Source: JADHLJ01 sp038116915 (GTDB lineage Bacteria > Pseudomonadota > Alphaproteobacteria > Thalassobaculales > Thalassobaculaceae). Taken from it: a stretch of 64,000 nt of DNA. The DNA lies in assembly GCA_038116915.1 (NCBI GenBank), contig JAYOEU010000003.1, positions 15,379 to 79,378 on the forward strand, given 5' to 3'. A program made the position numbers and the translations under genes. Position 1 is the first letter of the stretch; each line of letters opens with the position of its first letter. The notes below the pieces were generated by a model. It was given only the letters and a program-made list of their open reading frames with translations. It ran no database searches and had not been told where the DNA came from. Below are positions 27,625 to 37,014 of this stretch, piece by piece.

Positions 27625-28853
27625 GTCTCGTCCCCCTCAATGTCGATTGCCTGGCGTGCCCAGGCGAGGCATCGGGCCCGATCGCCGCGCATGCCGTCCG
27701 CGATCCATTTTTCCTCAATCTCGGCCAGGATCCTACCGACGCGTCGGCCGGGGGCAAGACCTAGTTTGATAAGGTCCGCGCCCCGCATCGGAAACCGCGG
27801 CGCGGACCAGGTTCCGACAACATCGAGAGCGCCGGACACCTCTGTTGCCGCCAGTTCCTCAATGGCCCCCGTCACCAGAACCGCATCGGTGAAACGCTCC
27901 GGTCCGAGACGGTAAAGCCATGCCCGCAGAGCATGCGGCGGCGCCGAGACCTGAAGGCGGTTTTCCATCATCGCGGTGAGCCGGTCCCGGTCCGCGTTGG
28001 AGAATCGGAGCCGCTCGAGCGCGCCGTCGGCCCTCGGGCGCAGAAAGACGGCAAGACGGCGCAGCGGATCGGCGCGGCTGGCGGGTCCTTCGTCCTCCAG
28101 GGCGATAAGCCGCTCCAGCGCGGCGATGTCGGGTGTTTCGGAGAACAAGGGCGACAGGATCCCCGCATCCGTCATCGCCCGCGCCGCCGGGCCTGCTCCC
28201 GGCGCGGCGAGAAGCTTCAAGAGTTCGCTTCGCACCCGCTCTCCGGACAGCCTTGCCTGGAGGCTCGCACCGGCCCGGCAGGCGTCCAGCCCCGTCGGAT
28301 CAAGCGCCTGCCTGCCATATTGCGCATAAAACCGGAAGAAGCGCAGGATGCGCAACGCGTCTTCGGCGATGCGCTCGCGCGGATCGCCGACAAAACGGAC
28401 GCGGCCCGCCCGGGCATCCCGCAATCCGTCCATGGGATCGGAAACCGCCCCATCCAAGTCCATGTAAAGCGCGTTCATGGTGAAGTCGCGCCGCGCCGCG
28501 TCCTCCGCCCAATCGTCGGTATAGGCGACGACCGCATGCCGTCCGTCGGTCTCGACATCCCGCCTGAGGGTCGTTACCTCGAAATGGCGGCCCTGGTGAA
28601 TGGCGGTGACCGTGCCGTGGGCGAGCCCGGTCGGTTTGACCGCAAAGCCGGCGGCTTCCAGAAGTCGCATGGATTCCTCTGGCGGATATATCGTCGCGAT
28701 GTCCAGGTCCGTGGTCGGCACGACCAAGACCGCGTTGCGCACGCACCCGCCGACGAACTTCGCTCCGCCGGATTGCGCCTTCAAGGCCTCCATCAGACGG
28801 CGGACCGGTGTCTCGGTCAGCCAATCGGGCCGGATCGTTTCAGCCGCTGGCAT
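27621..28853 (-). CDS. CCA tRNA nucleotidyltransferase / poly(A)-polymerase-family protein
   Basis: A 410-residue class II nucleotidyltransferase. The catalytic head has KFVGGCVRNAVL and the metal-binding DLDIATI (DxD), followed by the tail motif RRDFTMNALYMDLDG and the RNA-binding RIAEDALRILRFFRFYAQYG, all typical of enzymes that add or repair the 3' CCA of tRNA. Its stop overlaps the hydratase start by four bases and its start overlaps the CoA pyrophosphatase end by 14 bases, so the genes form a compact operon (DUF1285, CoA pyrophosphatase, CCA enzyme, hydratase). Confidence 0.95.
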   Translation of the reverse strand: MPAAETIRPDWLTETPVRRLMEALKAQSGGAKFVGGCVRNAVLVVPTTDLDIATIYPPEESMRLLEAAGFAVKPTGLAHGTVTAIHQGRHFEVTTLRRDVETDGRHAVVAYTDDWAEDAARRDFTMNALYMDLDGAVSDPMDGLRDARAGRVRFVGDPRERIAEDALRILRFFRFYAQYGRQALDPTGLDACRAGASLQARLSGERVRSELLKLLAAPGAGPAARAMTDAGILSPLFSETPDIAALERLIALEDEGPASRADPLRRLAVFLRPRADGALERLRFSNADRDRLTAMMENRLQVSAPPHALRAWLYRLGPERFTDAVLVTGAIEELAATEVSGALDVVGTWSAPRFPMRGADLIKLGLAPGRRVGRILAEIEEKWIADGMRGDRARCLAWARQAIDIEGDET

Positions 28854-29502
28854 CGGCTCCTTCGCCCGTCACGGCGAGCAGAAGCTCGGCGAGGTTGACC
28901 AGCATCCCGGCGGTCGCTCCCCAGATGTACTTGTCGGGATGCGGGAAAACGTAGAAATGCCGGATCATGTTCTGCCATTCCCGGCTATGGCGTTCGTGAT
29001 TCGAGCGGTCCAGCACAAAGGACAAAGGCACCTCGAACACCGAGGCCACCTCTACCGGATCGGGCGTCAATTCGAAGGGCGGACGCACCAGTCCGACGAT
29101 GGGCGTGACCTCGAAGCCGGTGCGGGTGAAATAGGTGTCGAGGCGTCCGATGACTTCCACATGCCGGCGGTGCAGCCCGATTTCCTCCTCGGTCTCGCGT
29201 AGCGCCGTGTCGATGTGGTCGGCATCGCTGTCCTCGACGCGGCCGCCGGGAAAACTGACCTGGCCCGCATGATGCGGCAAGTCCGCGGAACGCTCGGTGA
29301 GCAGGATCGTCGGCTCTCCCTCGCGGCCGATAACCGGCACCAGAACCGCGGCGGGACGGTTTTTCTCCGGGATCGCCATTCCCGGATTGAGGCTGTGGTC
29401 GCCAAGCGGCGTCACGCTGGAGGAACGCCGTTTCGGCGGACCGTCGCCCGCCGCCGCGACCGCGCGGTTGAAGGCGTTACTGAAGTCCTCGAGAGTCAGC
29501 AT
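28840..29502 (-). CDS. NUDIX hydrolase, CoA pyrophosphatase-like
   Basis: A 220-residue NUDIX protein. It has the CoA-pyrophosphatase signature HHAGQVSFPGGRVED joined to the NUDIX box ending in ALRETEEEIGL. The family cleaves CoA or oxidised CoA to 4'-phosphopantetheine and 3',5'-ADP. The start ATG 29502 (MLTLEDFSNAF) overlaps the DUF1285 stop by seven bases; the upstream ATG at 29547 lies deep within DUF1285 and is less likely. It is the second gene of the operon. Confidence 0.92.
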   Translation of the reverse strand: MLTLEDFSNAFNRAVAAAGDGPPKRRSSSVTPLGDHSLNPGMAIPEKNRPAAVLVPVIGREGEPTILLTERSADLPHHAGQVSFPGGRVEDSDADHIDTALRETEEEIGLHRRHVEVIGRLDTYFTRTGFEVTPIVGLVRPPFELTPDPVEVASVFEVPLSFVLDRSNHERHSREWQNMIRHFYVFPHPDKYIWGATAGMLVNLAELLLAVTGEGADASG

Positions 29503-30083
29503 TCGGGTTCGACCGGGCCCAGTGGAAAGAATTCGCCCTTGCTCCATACGCCGTACACCCTCTCCGCGCCAATCTCACGCTCTTTTGCGAGATCGGCCAA
29601 TTCGTAAAAGACCGATCTGGTCAGCCGCGCCTCCAGTCGGTCGCGAACCAGGATATAGGGGCTCGGCTCTTCCGTGTCAGGGTCGATGACGATCCTGAGT
29701 GGGTGGTCGGGGCCGCACTCCACCTCGGCATCCAGATTTGTCCTGAACCGCAGGACATCTCCTGACCCGTCGCCGACGCCGCCCGGGAGATGCGTCACCT
29801 CGACGGCCATGAAGGGTGCGTCGTCCACATCGATCAGCCCGCGCTCGACCGGCGTGACCAGCCAATAGCGTCCGTCATCCTCGCGGCGCAGCACGGTGGA
29901 GAACAGTTTGACCAGCGGCATCCGATTGATCGGGGTGCCCTGATAGAACCAGGTGCCGTCGCGCGCGATCCGCATTTGAAAATGCCGATTCGGGTTTGCC
30001 TCACGCAACTGAGACTTGCCCGAAACCGCGTCTGCTATACGCTCTAGACCGGAAGATGAAGATTGAGATTGCTTGTCGCCCAT
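29496..30083 (-). CDS. DUF1285 domain protein
   Basis: A 195-residue protein of the DUF1285 family, recognisable by FQMRIARDGTWFYQGTPINRMPLVKLFSTVLRR (given here in part: FYQGTPINR) and YWLVTPVERGLIDVDDAPF, and by its conserved place before the CoA pyrophosphatase and CCA transferase genes. Structures of the family show a small beta-rich fold, but the function is unknown. It is the first gene of the minus-strand operon and is divergent from the MoxR operon over 132 bp that must hold both promoters. Confidence 0.88.
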   Translation of the reverse strand: MGDKQSQSSSSGLERIADAVSGKSQLREANPNRHFQMRIARDGTWFYQGTPINRMPLVKLFSTVLRREDDGRYWLVTPVERGLIDVDDAPFMAVEVTHLPGGVGDGSGDVLRFRTNLDAEVECGPDHPLRIVIDPDTEEPSPYILVRDRLEARLTRSVFYELADLAKEREIGAERVYGVWSKGEFFPLGPVEPEC

Positions 30084-30215
30084 GGCGGACCGATATCCTA
30101 TTCTGGTTCCACTTCGCTCAACGCCGTCTGAAACCCAGTGGATAGGTTCAGCTATCTGGTACCCATTGGCACCCTATGCCTGATCCCAACCACCAGCGCG
30201 AGAGAGTATACACCC

Positions 30216-31226
30216 ATGTCCGACTCCTCCACCCTCGATAGCGCCTCCCTAGATCGCCAATTGGCGGAAATCGACGCCCTCGGCGATCGCATGGGCAAGG
30301 TGCGTCAGCAGGTCGAGCGTGTCATCTTCGGCCAGCAGCACGTGGTCGATCAGGCCCTGATCACCATCCTCGCCGGGGGGCACGGTCTTCTGATCGGCGT
30401 TCCGGGCCTTGCCAAGACCAAGCTGGTGGAGACGCTGGGCACGGTGTTCGGTCTCGCCGACAAACGCATCCAATGTACTCCGGATCTGATGCCGGCGGAC
30501 ATCATCGGCTCCGAGGTCCTGGAAGAGGATGCCGCCGGCAAGCGGAGCTTCCGCTTCCTGCCGGGCCCGGTCTTCTGTCAGGTGCTGATGGCGGACGAGA
30601 TCAACCGCGCCAGCCCGCGGACCCAGTCGGCACTGCTGCAGGCCATGCAGGAGCAGATCGTGACCGTCGCCGGCCAGACCCATGAATTGCCACAGCCCTT
30701 CCACGTTCTCGCGACTCAGAACCCGTTGGAACAGGAAGGCACCTATCCGCTGCCGGAAGCCCAGCTTGACCGGTTTCTGTTGCAGATCGATGTCGGCTAT
30801 CCCGACGCGGAATCGGAGCGCCGGATGCTGTTGGCGACCACCGGCGCGAACGAGGAGAAGGCGGGCGCGGTCATGACCGGCGGGGAACTGATCGCCGCGC
30901 AGGCTTTGCTGCGCCGTCTGCCGGTGGGCGAAAGCGTCGTCGAGGCGATTCTCGCGATCGTCCGCGCGGGACGCCATCAGACCAGCGATATCGACGAGGT
31001 GCAGCGTCACGTCGCCTGGGGGCCAGGACCCCGGGCCAGTCAGGCGCTTATGCTCGCAGTGCGCGCGCGCGCGGTCATCCAGGGCCGGATTTCACCCTCG
31101 GTGGACGACGTTCTTGCCCTGGCGCATCCAGTGCTGCGGCATCGGATGGCGCTCAATTTCGCGGCGCGGGCCGAAGGCGTCACCCTGGACTGCGTGATCG
31201 ACCGGTTGTGCGAGCGGCACCTTTGA
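30216..31226 (+). CDS. MoxR-family AAA+ ATPase
   Basis: A 336-residue AAA+ protein of the MoxR class. It has Walker A in GVPGLAKTKLVETLG, Walker B and sensor region in LMADEINRASPRTQSALLQAMQE, the sensor 1 segment VLATQNPLEQEGTYPLPEAQLDRF, and a C-terminal lid domain. MoxR ATPases act as chaperones for metal insertion or complex assembly together with VWA-type proteins. ATG 30216 is chosen (AGAGAG upstream) over 30138. It heads a four-gene operon with DUF58, BatA/DUF4159 and a VWA-like membrane protein. The client complex is unknown. Confidence 0.95.
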   Translation: MSDSSTLDSASLDRQLAEIDALGDRMGKVRQQVERVIFGQQHVVDQALITILAGGHGLLIGVPGLAKTKLVETLGTVFGLADKRIQCTPDLMPADIIGSEVLEEDAAGKRSFRFLPGPVFCQVLMADEINRASPRTQSALLQAMQEQIVTVAGQTHELPQPFHVLATQNPLEQEGTYPLPEAQLDRFLLQIDVGYPDAESERRMLLATTGANEEKAGAVMTGGELIAAQALLRRLPVGESVVEAILAIVRAGRHQTSDIDEVQRHVAWGPGPRASQALMLAVRARAVIQGRISPSVDDVLALAHPVLRHRMALNFAARAEGVTLDCVIDRLCERHL

Positions 31227-31239
31227 TGCAGAGCGCATT

Positions 31240-32103
31240 TTGATCAGACATCAGGCAGAAGCGCTCGCCGGCCGGCTCCCACCTCTCCAGGTGCAAGCCG
31301 AACGGATCGCCGCGACCGTGGCGCAAGGACTGCACGGCCGCCGCCGCGCCGGGCAGGGCGAAAGCTTCTGGCAATTCCGCCGCTATCAGCAATTCGACGA
31401 GGCGCGTCACATCGACTGGCGGCGCTCGGCGCGGGGCCGCGATGTCTTCGTGCGCGAGAACGAATGGGAGGCGGCCCAGAGCGTCTGGATCTGGCGCGAC
31501 TCCTCGCCCTCGATGCGCTATCGCTCGCGCCGGGATCTGCCGGAAAAGGCCGACCGCGCAGATGTTCTGGCAGCGGCGCTGGCGATCCTGCTGATCAACG
31601 GCGGCGAGAATGTCGGTCTGCTCGGCGAGGGCATGGCGGCCCGGGGCGGACGCGTCGGTCTCAATATTTTCATAGAATCTATAGCGGTCTCCGACGGTGG
31701 AACCAGCGCCCCGCCGGCCGAACCGTTACCGCGCCACGCGGGCGTCGTCCTGATCGCCGACTTTCTGGAACCGGTTTCGGTGTACCGCGCCTCGATCGCG
31801 GCTCTGGCGGGGCGCGGCTGTGTCGGGCACTGCCTGCAGATCCTGGATCCGGCGGAGGAGGGCTTTCCCTTCGCCGGCAGGATCCGTTTCGAAGGGACCG
31901 AGGACGAGGATCCGCATCTGCTGCGGCGCGCGGACCGGGTGCGCGGCGAATACCGCGAGAAGCTGGCCTTGCACCGCGAGGAATTGAAGGATCTGACCGC
32001 CACCTTCGGCTGGAGTTTCACCACCCACGACACGGATCAGCCCGCCGATGCGGCCTTGTTGGCGCTGTATGGCGCGCTGTCCAGAACCGTGGTTTGGGAG
32101 TAG
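31240..32103 (+). CDS. DUF58 domain protein
   Basis: A 287-residue DUF58 protein, the usual partner of MoxR ATPases. The conserved core is FRRYQQFDEARHIDWRRSARGRDVFVRE (in part here: ARHIDWRRSARGRD). The DUF58 core is followed by a VWA-like region in which DSSPSMRYRS gives the metal-site DxSxS. The start appears to be TTG at 31240, 13 bp after the moxR stop; no ATG or GTG is available in frame nearby, since the ATG at 31226 runs into a stop after five codons. The stop is followed after three bases by the next gene. Confidence 0.9.
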   Translation: MIRHQAEALAGRLPPLQVQAERIAATVAQGLHGRRRAGQGESFWQFRRYQQFDEARHIDWRRSARGRDVFVRENEWEAAQSVWIWRDSSPSMRYRSRRDLPEKADRADVLAAALAILLINGGENVGLLGEGMAARGGRVGLNIFIESIAVSDGGTSAPPAEPLPRHAGVVLIADFLEPVSVYRASIAALAGRGCVGHCLQILDPAEEGFPFAGRIRFEGTEDEDPHLLRRADRVRGEYREKLALHREELKDLTATFGWSFTTHDTDQPADAALLALYGALSRTVVWE

Positions 32104-32106
32104 GCG

Positions 32107-34899
32107 GTGATGCTCGCGCTCGGCTCTCTCGCTTTCGCCAATCCGTGGATGCTCGCGGCTCTCGCCGGGCTGCCGTTGCTCTGGCTGTTGCTTCGGGTGA
32201 CGCCACCGGCCCCCCGCATGGAACGGTTTCCGGCGATCAGACTGCTCTACCGGCTACGCTCCGAGGAGGAGACACCGGACACCGCGCCCTGGTGGCTGAT
32301 TTTGCTGCGGCTGTTGTTGGCGGCCCTGGTGATCCTTGCCGTCGCCCATCCGATCCGCAATGCGGACGAGGCGTTTTCCGGTGTCGGCGGCGCGCTGGTG
32401 ATCGTCGTGGATGATGACTGGGCCGCCGCGCGGCGCTGGAATGACAGAATCACGGTCATGGAAGGTCTGGTCGACCGCGCGGAGCGGGACGGGCGTCCGA
32501 TTTTCCTGCTGCGCGGGACCTGGACGCCGGACGATGAACGGCCCCTCGACCGGCCGCTCACGCCCGCCGAGGCAAGATCCGTCATCAAGGCGATGCAACC
32601 TCAGCCACGGCCGGTAACCCTGGAGACCCTGAGCACGGCGCTCGAGACAGCGCCGCCACCGTCCCCTGCCGATGTGGTCTGGCTGAGCAATGGTGTCCTT
32701 GATCCGGGCGAGGCTCGTCTGACTACGCAATTGCGCCGGCTCGGCGGCCTCACGGTGGTGGCCGACGATGCGAAGGGCGTAAGCGTTCTGGTGCCGCCGA
32801 CCAGCGCCGGACGGACGGTCGAGGTGGAAGCGGCCCGCCCTGCGGCGGGTATCGTTGAGCCGATCACGGTTCGGGTGGTTGCCGGAGATGGGCGCGTGAT
32901 CGCCAATGCCGCGGGCGAGTTCGCGGCGGGCGAACCGCGGACCAAGATCGAAATCTCGCTCCCGGTGGAGCTTCGGAACGATATCGCGCGCCTAGAAATC
33001 GAGGGCGAGACGACGGCGGCGGCGGTGGCGCTGCTTGACGATGCCTTCAAACGGCGGCCCGTCGGGCTGGTTTCCGATACCGCCTTCGACGGCAAGCAGC
33101 CGCTGCTCGACGAGCTCCACTATCTTGAGCGGGCGCTGTCGCCGTTCAGTGAGGTCACCCGCGGAACCCTCTCCTCGCTGCTGCGCGGCGGGGCCTCGGC
33201 GCTGATCCTCGCGGATGTCGGTATCGTGCCCGAGGGCGACCGCCGGCAGCTCAAGACCTGGATCGAGGCTGGCGGAGTGCTAATCAGATTCGCCGGTCCG
33301 AGATTGGCGGCGGCAAGCCTCGATACCAAGGGGCTTGGGCTTGAGGATCTGGTTCCGACGCGCCTGCGCGGCGGTGACCGTGCGCTCGGCGGCGCGCTGT
33401 CCTGGGCGAGGCCGCTGTCGATCACGGGATTCAGTCCCGAAGGCCCGTTCGCCGAAATCGCCGGCTATGGCGATGTCGTCGTGCGGCGTCAGGTGCTCGC
33501 GGAGCCGGCCATCGACCTGGACGAGCGGACCTGGGCGCGGCTGGCCGACGGGACGCCGATCGTGACCGCGCGCCGGCAAGGCGAGGGTTGGCTGGTTCTG
33601 TTTCACACGACCGCGAACCCGGAATGGAGCGATCTGTCGCTATCGGGGCTGTTCGTCGACATGCTGAGCCGGGTGGTCGGGCTTGGCGCCGGGCACGCGG
33701 GCGCCCGTGCCGGCGAGACCTTGCCGCCTCTCGAGACATTGGACGGTTTCGGCCGGCTCGGGGTGCCGCCGGCGACGGCGCGCGGCCTGTCCATAGGAGA
33801 AGACGGGGCATCGCCCGAGGTCGGCCCGAAACAGCCGCCGGGTTACTACGGAACCCAGGCCGGACGACGCGCGCTCAATCTCGCGATCGATCCCGCCAAG
33901 CTTCTCCCGCAACCGGTCCCGCCAAGCGGCGTCGCCCAGCGCGGCTACGCATCCGGCGAGGAACTCGATTTCCGCCCTGCCTTGCTGTCGGCGGCGCTGG
34001 CGCTGTTCCTGATCGATCTGCTGGTCACGCTCATCATGCGCGGGCACTTGACGGCCCGCGCGCTCACCGCCGGCGGGTCGGCGTCCCGCTCTCTCGGGAG
34101 TGTGATGATCCTCGCGGTGGTGCTTGCCGGCCTGACCTTGGTGCCGTCGCCTGCGCGGGCTCAGGCGGAGGACCGGGAGCATGACGATTTCGCGATGAAG
34201 GCGAGCCTGCAAACCCGCCTAGCCTACGTGATCACTGGGAATGAAGGCGTCGATGTCGTCAGCGGATCCGGTCTTTCGAGTCTGTCCGATGTGCTGATCC
34301 GGCGCACCGCCATCGAGCCGAATTCGCCGGTGGGCATTGATCTTGAAATCGACGAGCTCGCCTTTTTCGCTCTCCTCTATTGGCCGATCACGCCCGACCA
34401 GCCGCCGCTGTCCGGCGAAGCGGTGAAACGGGTGAACGCCTTCATGCGCAATGGCGGCACCATTCTGTTCGACACCCGGGACCAGTTCGAGGGCGGTTCT
34501 TCCAGCGGCGGCGCGGGAATGCGCCGGCTGCGCGCCTTGAGCCGGGACCTGGACATCCCGCCGCTGACACCGGTGCCGCAGGATCACGTGCTCACCAAGG
34601 CGTTCTATCTGCTGAACGATTTTCCGGGACGTTTCACGGGCGGACAGGTCTGGATACAGGATCAGCGGGACGGAACCGCGAACGAGGTCACGCCGGTCAT
34701 TATCGGCAGTCATGACTGGAGCGGCGCCTGGGCCCGGGATCAAACCGGGCGTTTCGCGCTGCCGGTCGTGCCCGGCGGCGAGATCCAGCGCGAGATGGCG
34801 TTCCGCTTCGGTGTGAATCTGGTGATGTATGCGCTGACCGGCAATTATAAGGCCGATCAGGTGCACGTGCCGTCGATCCTTGAAAGGCTGGGCCAATGA
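32107..34899 (+). CDS. BatA-type N-terminal and DUF4159 membrane protein
   Basis: A 930-residue protein. The N-terminus has the aerotolerance-regulator (BatA) double-helix pattern: a first TM around LANPWMLAALAGLPLLWLLL (split, residues about 8-28) and a second near residues 58-80 (WWLILLRLLLAALVILAVAHP). A long extracytoplasmic region with a GATase-like segment follows, then TM helices near residue 635-650 and 665-685 and finally a DUF4159 domain (LIYWPITP-like sequence YWPITPDQPP and GGTILFDTRDQ). Start is GTG 32107 or ATG 32110. It overlaps the next gene by ATGA. Function in the MoxR system is probably envelope-associated but not known. Confidence 0.9.
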   Translation: MMLALGSLAFANPWMLAALAGLPLLWLLLRVTPPAPRMERFPAIRLLYRLRSEEETPDTAPWWLILLRLLLAALVILAVAHPIRNADEAFSGVGGALVIVVDDDWAAARRWNDRITVMEGLVDRAERDGRPIFLLRGTWTPDDERPLDRPLTPAEARSVIKAMQPQPRPVTLETLSTALETAPPPSPADVVWLSNGVLDPGEARLTTQLRRLGGLTVVADDAKGVSVLVPPTSAGRTVEVEAARPAAGIVEPITVRVVAGDGRVIANAAGEFAAGEPRTKIEISLPVELRNDIARLEIEGETTAAAVALLDDAFKRRPVGLVSDTAFDGKQPLLDELHYLERALSPFSEVTRGTLSSLLRGGASALILADVGIVPEGDRRQLKTWIEAGGVLIRFAGPRLAAASLDTKGLGLEDLVPTRLRGGDRALGGALSWARPLSITGFSPEGPFAEIAGYGDVVVRRQVLAEPAIDLDERTWARLADGTPIVTARRQGEGWLVLFHTTANPEWSDLSLSGLFVDMLSRVVGLGAGHAGARAGETLPPLETLDGFGRLGVPPATARGLSIGEDGASPEVGPKQPPGYYGTQAGRRALNLAIDPAKLLPQPVPPSGVAQRGYASGEELDFRPALLSAALALFLIDLLVTLIMRGHLTARALTAGGSASRSLGSVMILAVVLAGLTLVPSPARAQAEDREHDDFAMKASLQTRLAYVITGNEGVDVVSGSGLSSLSDVLIRRTAIEPNSPVGIDLEIDELAFFALLYWPITPDQPPLSGEAVKRVNAFMRNGGTILFDTRDQFEGGSSSGGAGMRRLRALSRDLDIPPLTPVPQDHVLTKAFYLLNDFPGRFTGGQVWIQDQRDGTANEVTPVIIGSHDWSGAWARDQTGRFALPVVPGGEIQREMAFRFGVNLVMYALTGNYKADQVHVPSILERLGQ

Positions 34900-37007
34900 T
34901 CTCCGGGGCGATGACCATCGCTTTCGACCCGTTGATTCCCTGGGTCCTGCTCGGGTCGGCCGCGGCCGTGGGCGGCGCGTTGGTGCTGTTCGGTGTCTGG
35001 CGGCGGGCGAACGGCATGACATGGCGGCTCGGGGCTCTGGCGGCATTGCTCGCCGCGTTGGCCAATCCGACCCTGGTGAACGAACAGCGCAGGCCCACGG
35101 CGGATGTCGCGGTGATCGTTGTCGATGAAAGCCCGAGCCAGTCGATCGGTGCGCGGGCCGAGGCGACGCGCGACGCGCTGGCGAAACTGGAGGCTGTCCT
35201 CGCGCCGATGCCGGATCTCGAGATTTGCACGGTTCGGGTCTCCGGCAAGCCGGGCGGACAGGGGGCCGCTCGCGGCAAGGACGGCACACGGCTTTTCGAG
35301 GCGGTGGGACAGGCTGTTTCCGATATCCCCAAACGCCGGCTCGCCGGGGTGATCGCCGTGACCGACGGTCAGGTTCATGATGCCGAGGATGCCGTCCGGC
35401 GCGGCGATCTGCCGGCGCCGTTCCATGTCCTGCTGACCGGCAGGCGGGGCGAAAGCGACCGGCTGCTGCGGGTCGAGCGGGCGCCGTCCTTCGGCATGGT
35501 CGGCCGCGACGTCACGATGAGTATCCGGGTGGAGGACGGGGAGGTTCAGGAAGGAACTTCCATCCCGGTTACCCTTCGCCTGGACGGCAAGGAGACGACG
35601 AGCCTGCTGGTTCCGGCCAACCGATCGCACGAGTTCAAGGTACCGATCAAGCACGGCAGCGAGACCATCGTCGAACTGATCGCCGAGACCCGTGACGGGG
35701 AGCTGGGCGCGATCAATAACCGGATGGTCCTGGCGATCAACGGCGTGCGTGACAGGCTCCGGGTGCTCCTGGTTTCCGGCGCGCCGCACGCCGGCGAGAG
35801 GACGTGGCGCAACCTGCTGAAGGCCGATCCGTCGGTCGACCTGGTGCATTTCACGATCCTGCGTCCACCGGAAAAACAGGACGGCACGCCGATCCGCGAG
35901 TTGTCGCTGATCGCGTTTCCGGTGCGCGAGCTGTTCGAGCTGAAACTCGACGAGTTCGATCTGATCGTCTTCGACCAGTATCAGCGCCGGGGTGTGCTGC
36001 CGCGCGCCTATTTGACCAATATTGTCGAGTATGTCCGCAAGGGCGGCGCGTTGCTGGAGGCATCGGGTCCGGCATTCGCCTCGCGGCTCAGCCTCGCGAA
36101 TTCACCGCTGCGCGACATTCTTCCGGCCATGCCCACCGGCCAGGTCATCGAGCGCGGCTTCAGACCCCGGATCACGGATACCGGCTATCGCCATCCCGTT
36201 ACATCGGGTCTCGCGCTCGGCGGCCGGTTGGACGAGAACGGCGCGCGGGTCGAGACCGCGAAATGGGGGCGATGGTTCCGGCAGATCGACGCGACGCCGG
36301 ACCGCGGCGTGGTGCTGATCGACGGGGTGGAGGAGAAGCCGCTCCTGCTGCTCGACCGGGCCGGCGAGGGGCGGGTCGCCCATCTGCTGTCGGATCATAT
36401 CTGGCTTTGGAGCCGCGGTTTCGAGGGCGGCGGCCCCCAGGCCGAAATGCTGCGCCGGACCGCTCATTGGCTGATGAAGGAACCGGAGCTCGAGGAAAAC
36501 GATCTGAGCGCGGTGGTCCAGGGCACCCGGATCGAGGTGAAGCGCCGCTCCCTGGAAACCGATCTGGCGCCGGTCACCATGACCCGGCCCGACGGGACGA
36601 CGCAAACCCTACCGCTTACCGTTACCGCCCCCGGCCTCGGCTCCGCCGTCTTCGAGACCGACCAGGTCGGCCTGCACAGTTTCAGCGACGGAAACCTGGT
36701 GCGGCTGGCGGCGGTCGGTGCGCTCAACCCGCTCGAATTTGCTGATCTCAGAACGACCGAGGCCAAGCTGGCGCCCGCCGTGGCCGCGACCGGCGGCGGA
36801 TTGCATTGGGCGGTCGAGGATGGTTTTCCGAGCGTGCGCCGGATCCGTCCGGGCCGGGCGGCGTCCGGACGGGACTGGATCGGTCTGCGCGAGAACGGCG
36901 ACTATGTGGTTACCGGCGTCAGTCTCGTTCCGCTGATGCCGGATCTCTTGGTTCTGATCCTCATCCTCGGCCTGGCGACCATCGCCTGGCGGCGGGAAGG
37001 CGCCTGA
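34896..37007 (+). CDS. VWA-like / glutamine-amidotransferase-like membrane protein of the MoxR operon
   Basis: A 703-residue membrane protein. Two N-terminal hydrophobic segments (about residues 12-30 and 38-52) are followed by a VWA-like domain with a recognisable MIDAS loop VDESPSQS (DxSxS), a beta-sandwich stretch and a GATase-1-like fold segment (YVRKGGALLEASGPAFAS), ending with one TM helix (LLVLILILGLATIAW). The ATG overlaps the DUF4159 gene's stop. Homologues always occur with MoxR/DUF58/DUF4159 in alphaproteobacteria. It probably works with the MoxR ATPase as a metal-dependent adaptor at the membrane. Confidence 0.87.
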   Translation: MISGAMTIAFDPLIPWVLLGSAAAVGGALVLFGVWRRANGMTWRLGALAALLAALANPTLVNEQRRPTADVAVIVVDESPSQSIGARAEATRDALAKLEAVLAPMPDLEICTVRVSGKPGGQGAARGKDGTRLFEAVGQAVSDIPKRRLAGVIAVTDGQVHDAEDAVRRGDLPAPFHVLLTGRRGESDRLLRVERAPSFGMVGRDVTMSIRVEDGEVQEGTSIPVTLRLDGKETTSLLVPANRSHEFKVPIKHGSETIVELIAETRDGELGAINNRMVLAINGVRDRLRVLLVSGAPHAGERTWRNLLKADPSVDLVHFTILRPPEKQDGTPIRELSLIAFPVRELFELKLDEFDLIVFDQYQRRGVLPRAYLTNIVEYVRKGGALLEASGPAFASRLSLANSPLRDILPAMPTGQVIERGFRPRITDTGYRHPVTSGLALGGRLDENGARVETAKWGRWFRQIDATPDRGVVLIDGVEEKPLLLLDRAGEGRVAHLLSDHIWLWSRGFEGGGPQAEMLRRTAHWLMKEPELEENDLSAVVQGTRIEVKRRSLETDLAPVTMTRPDGTTQTLPLTVTAPGLGSAVFETDQVGLHSFSDGNLVRLAAVGALNPLEFADLRTTEAKLAPAVAATGGGLHWAVEDGFPSVRRIRPGRAASGRDWIGLRENGDYVVTGVSLVPLMPDLLVLILILGLATIAWRREGA

Positions 37008-37014
37008 GGCCGCA

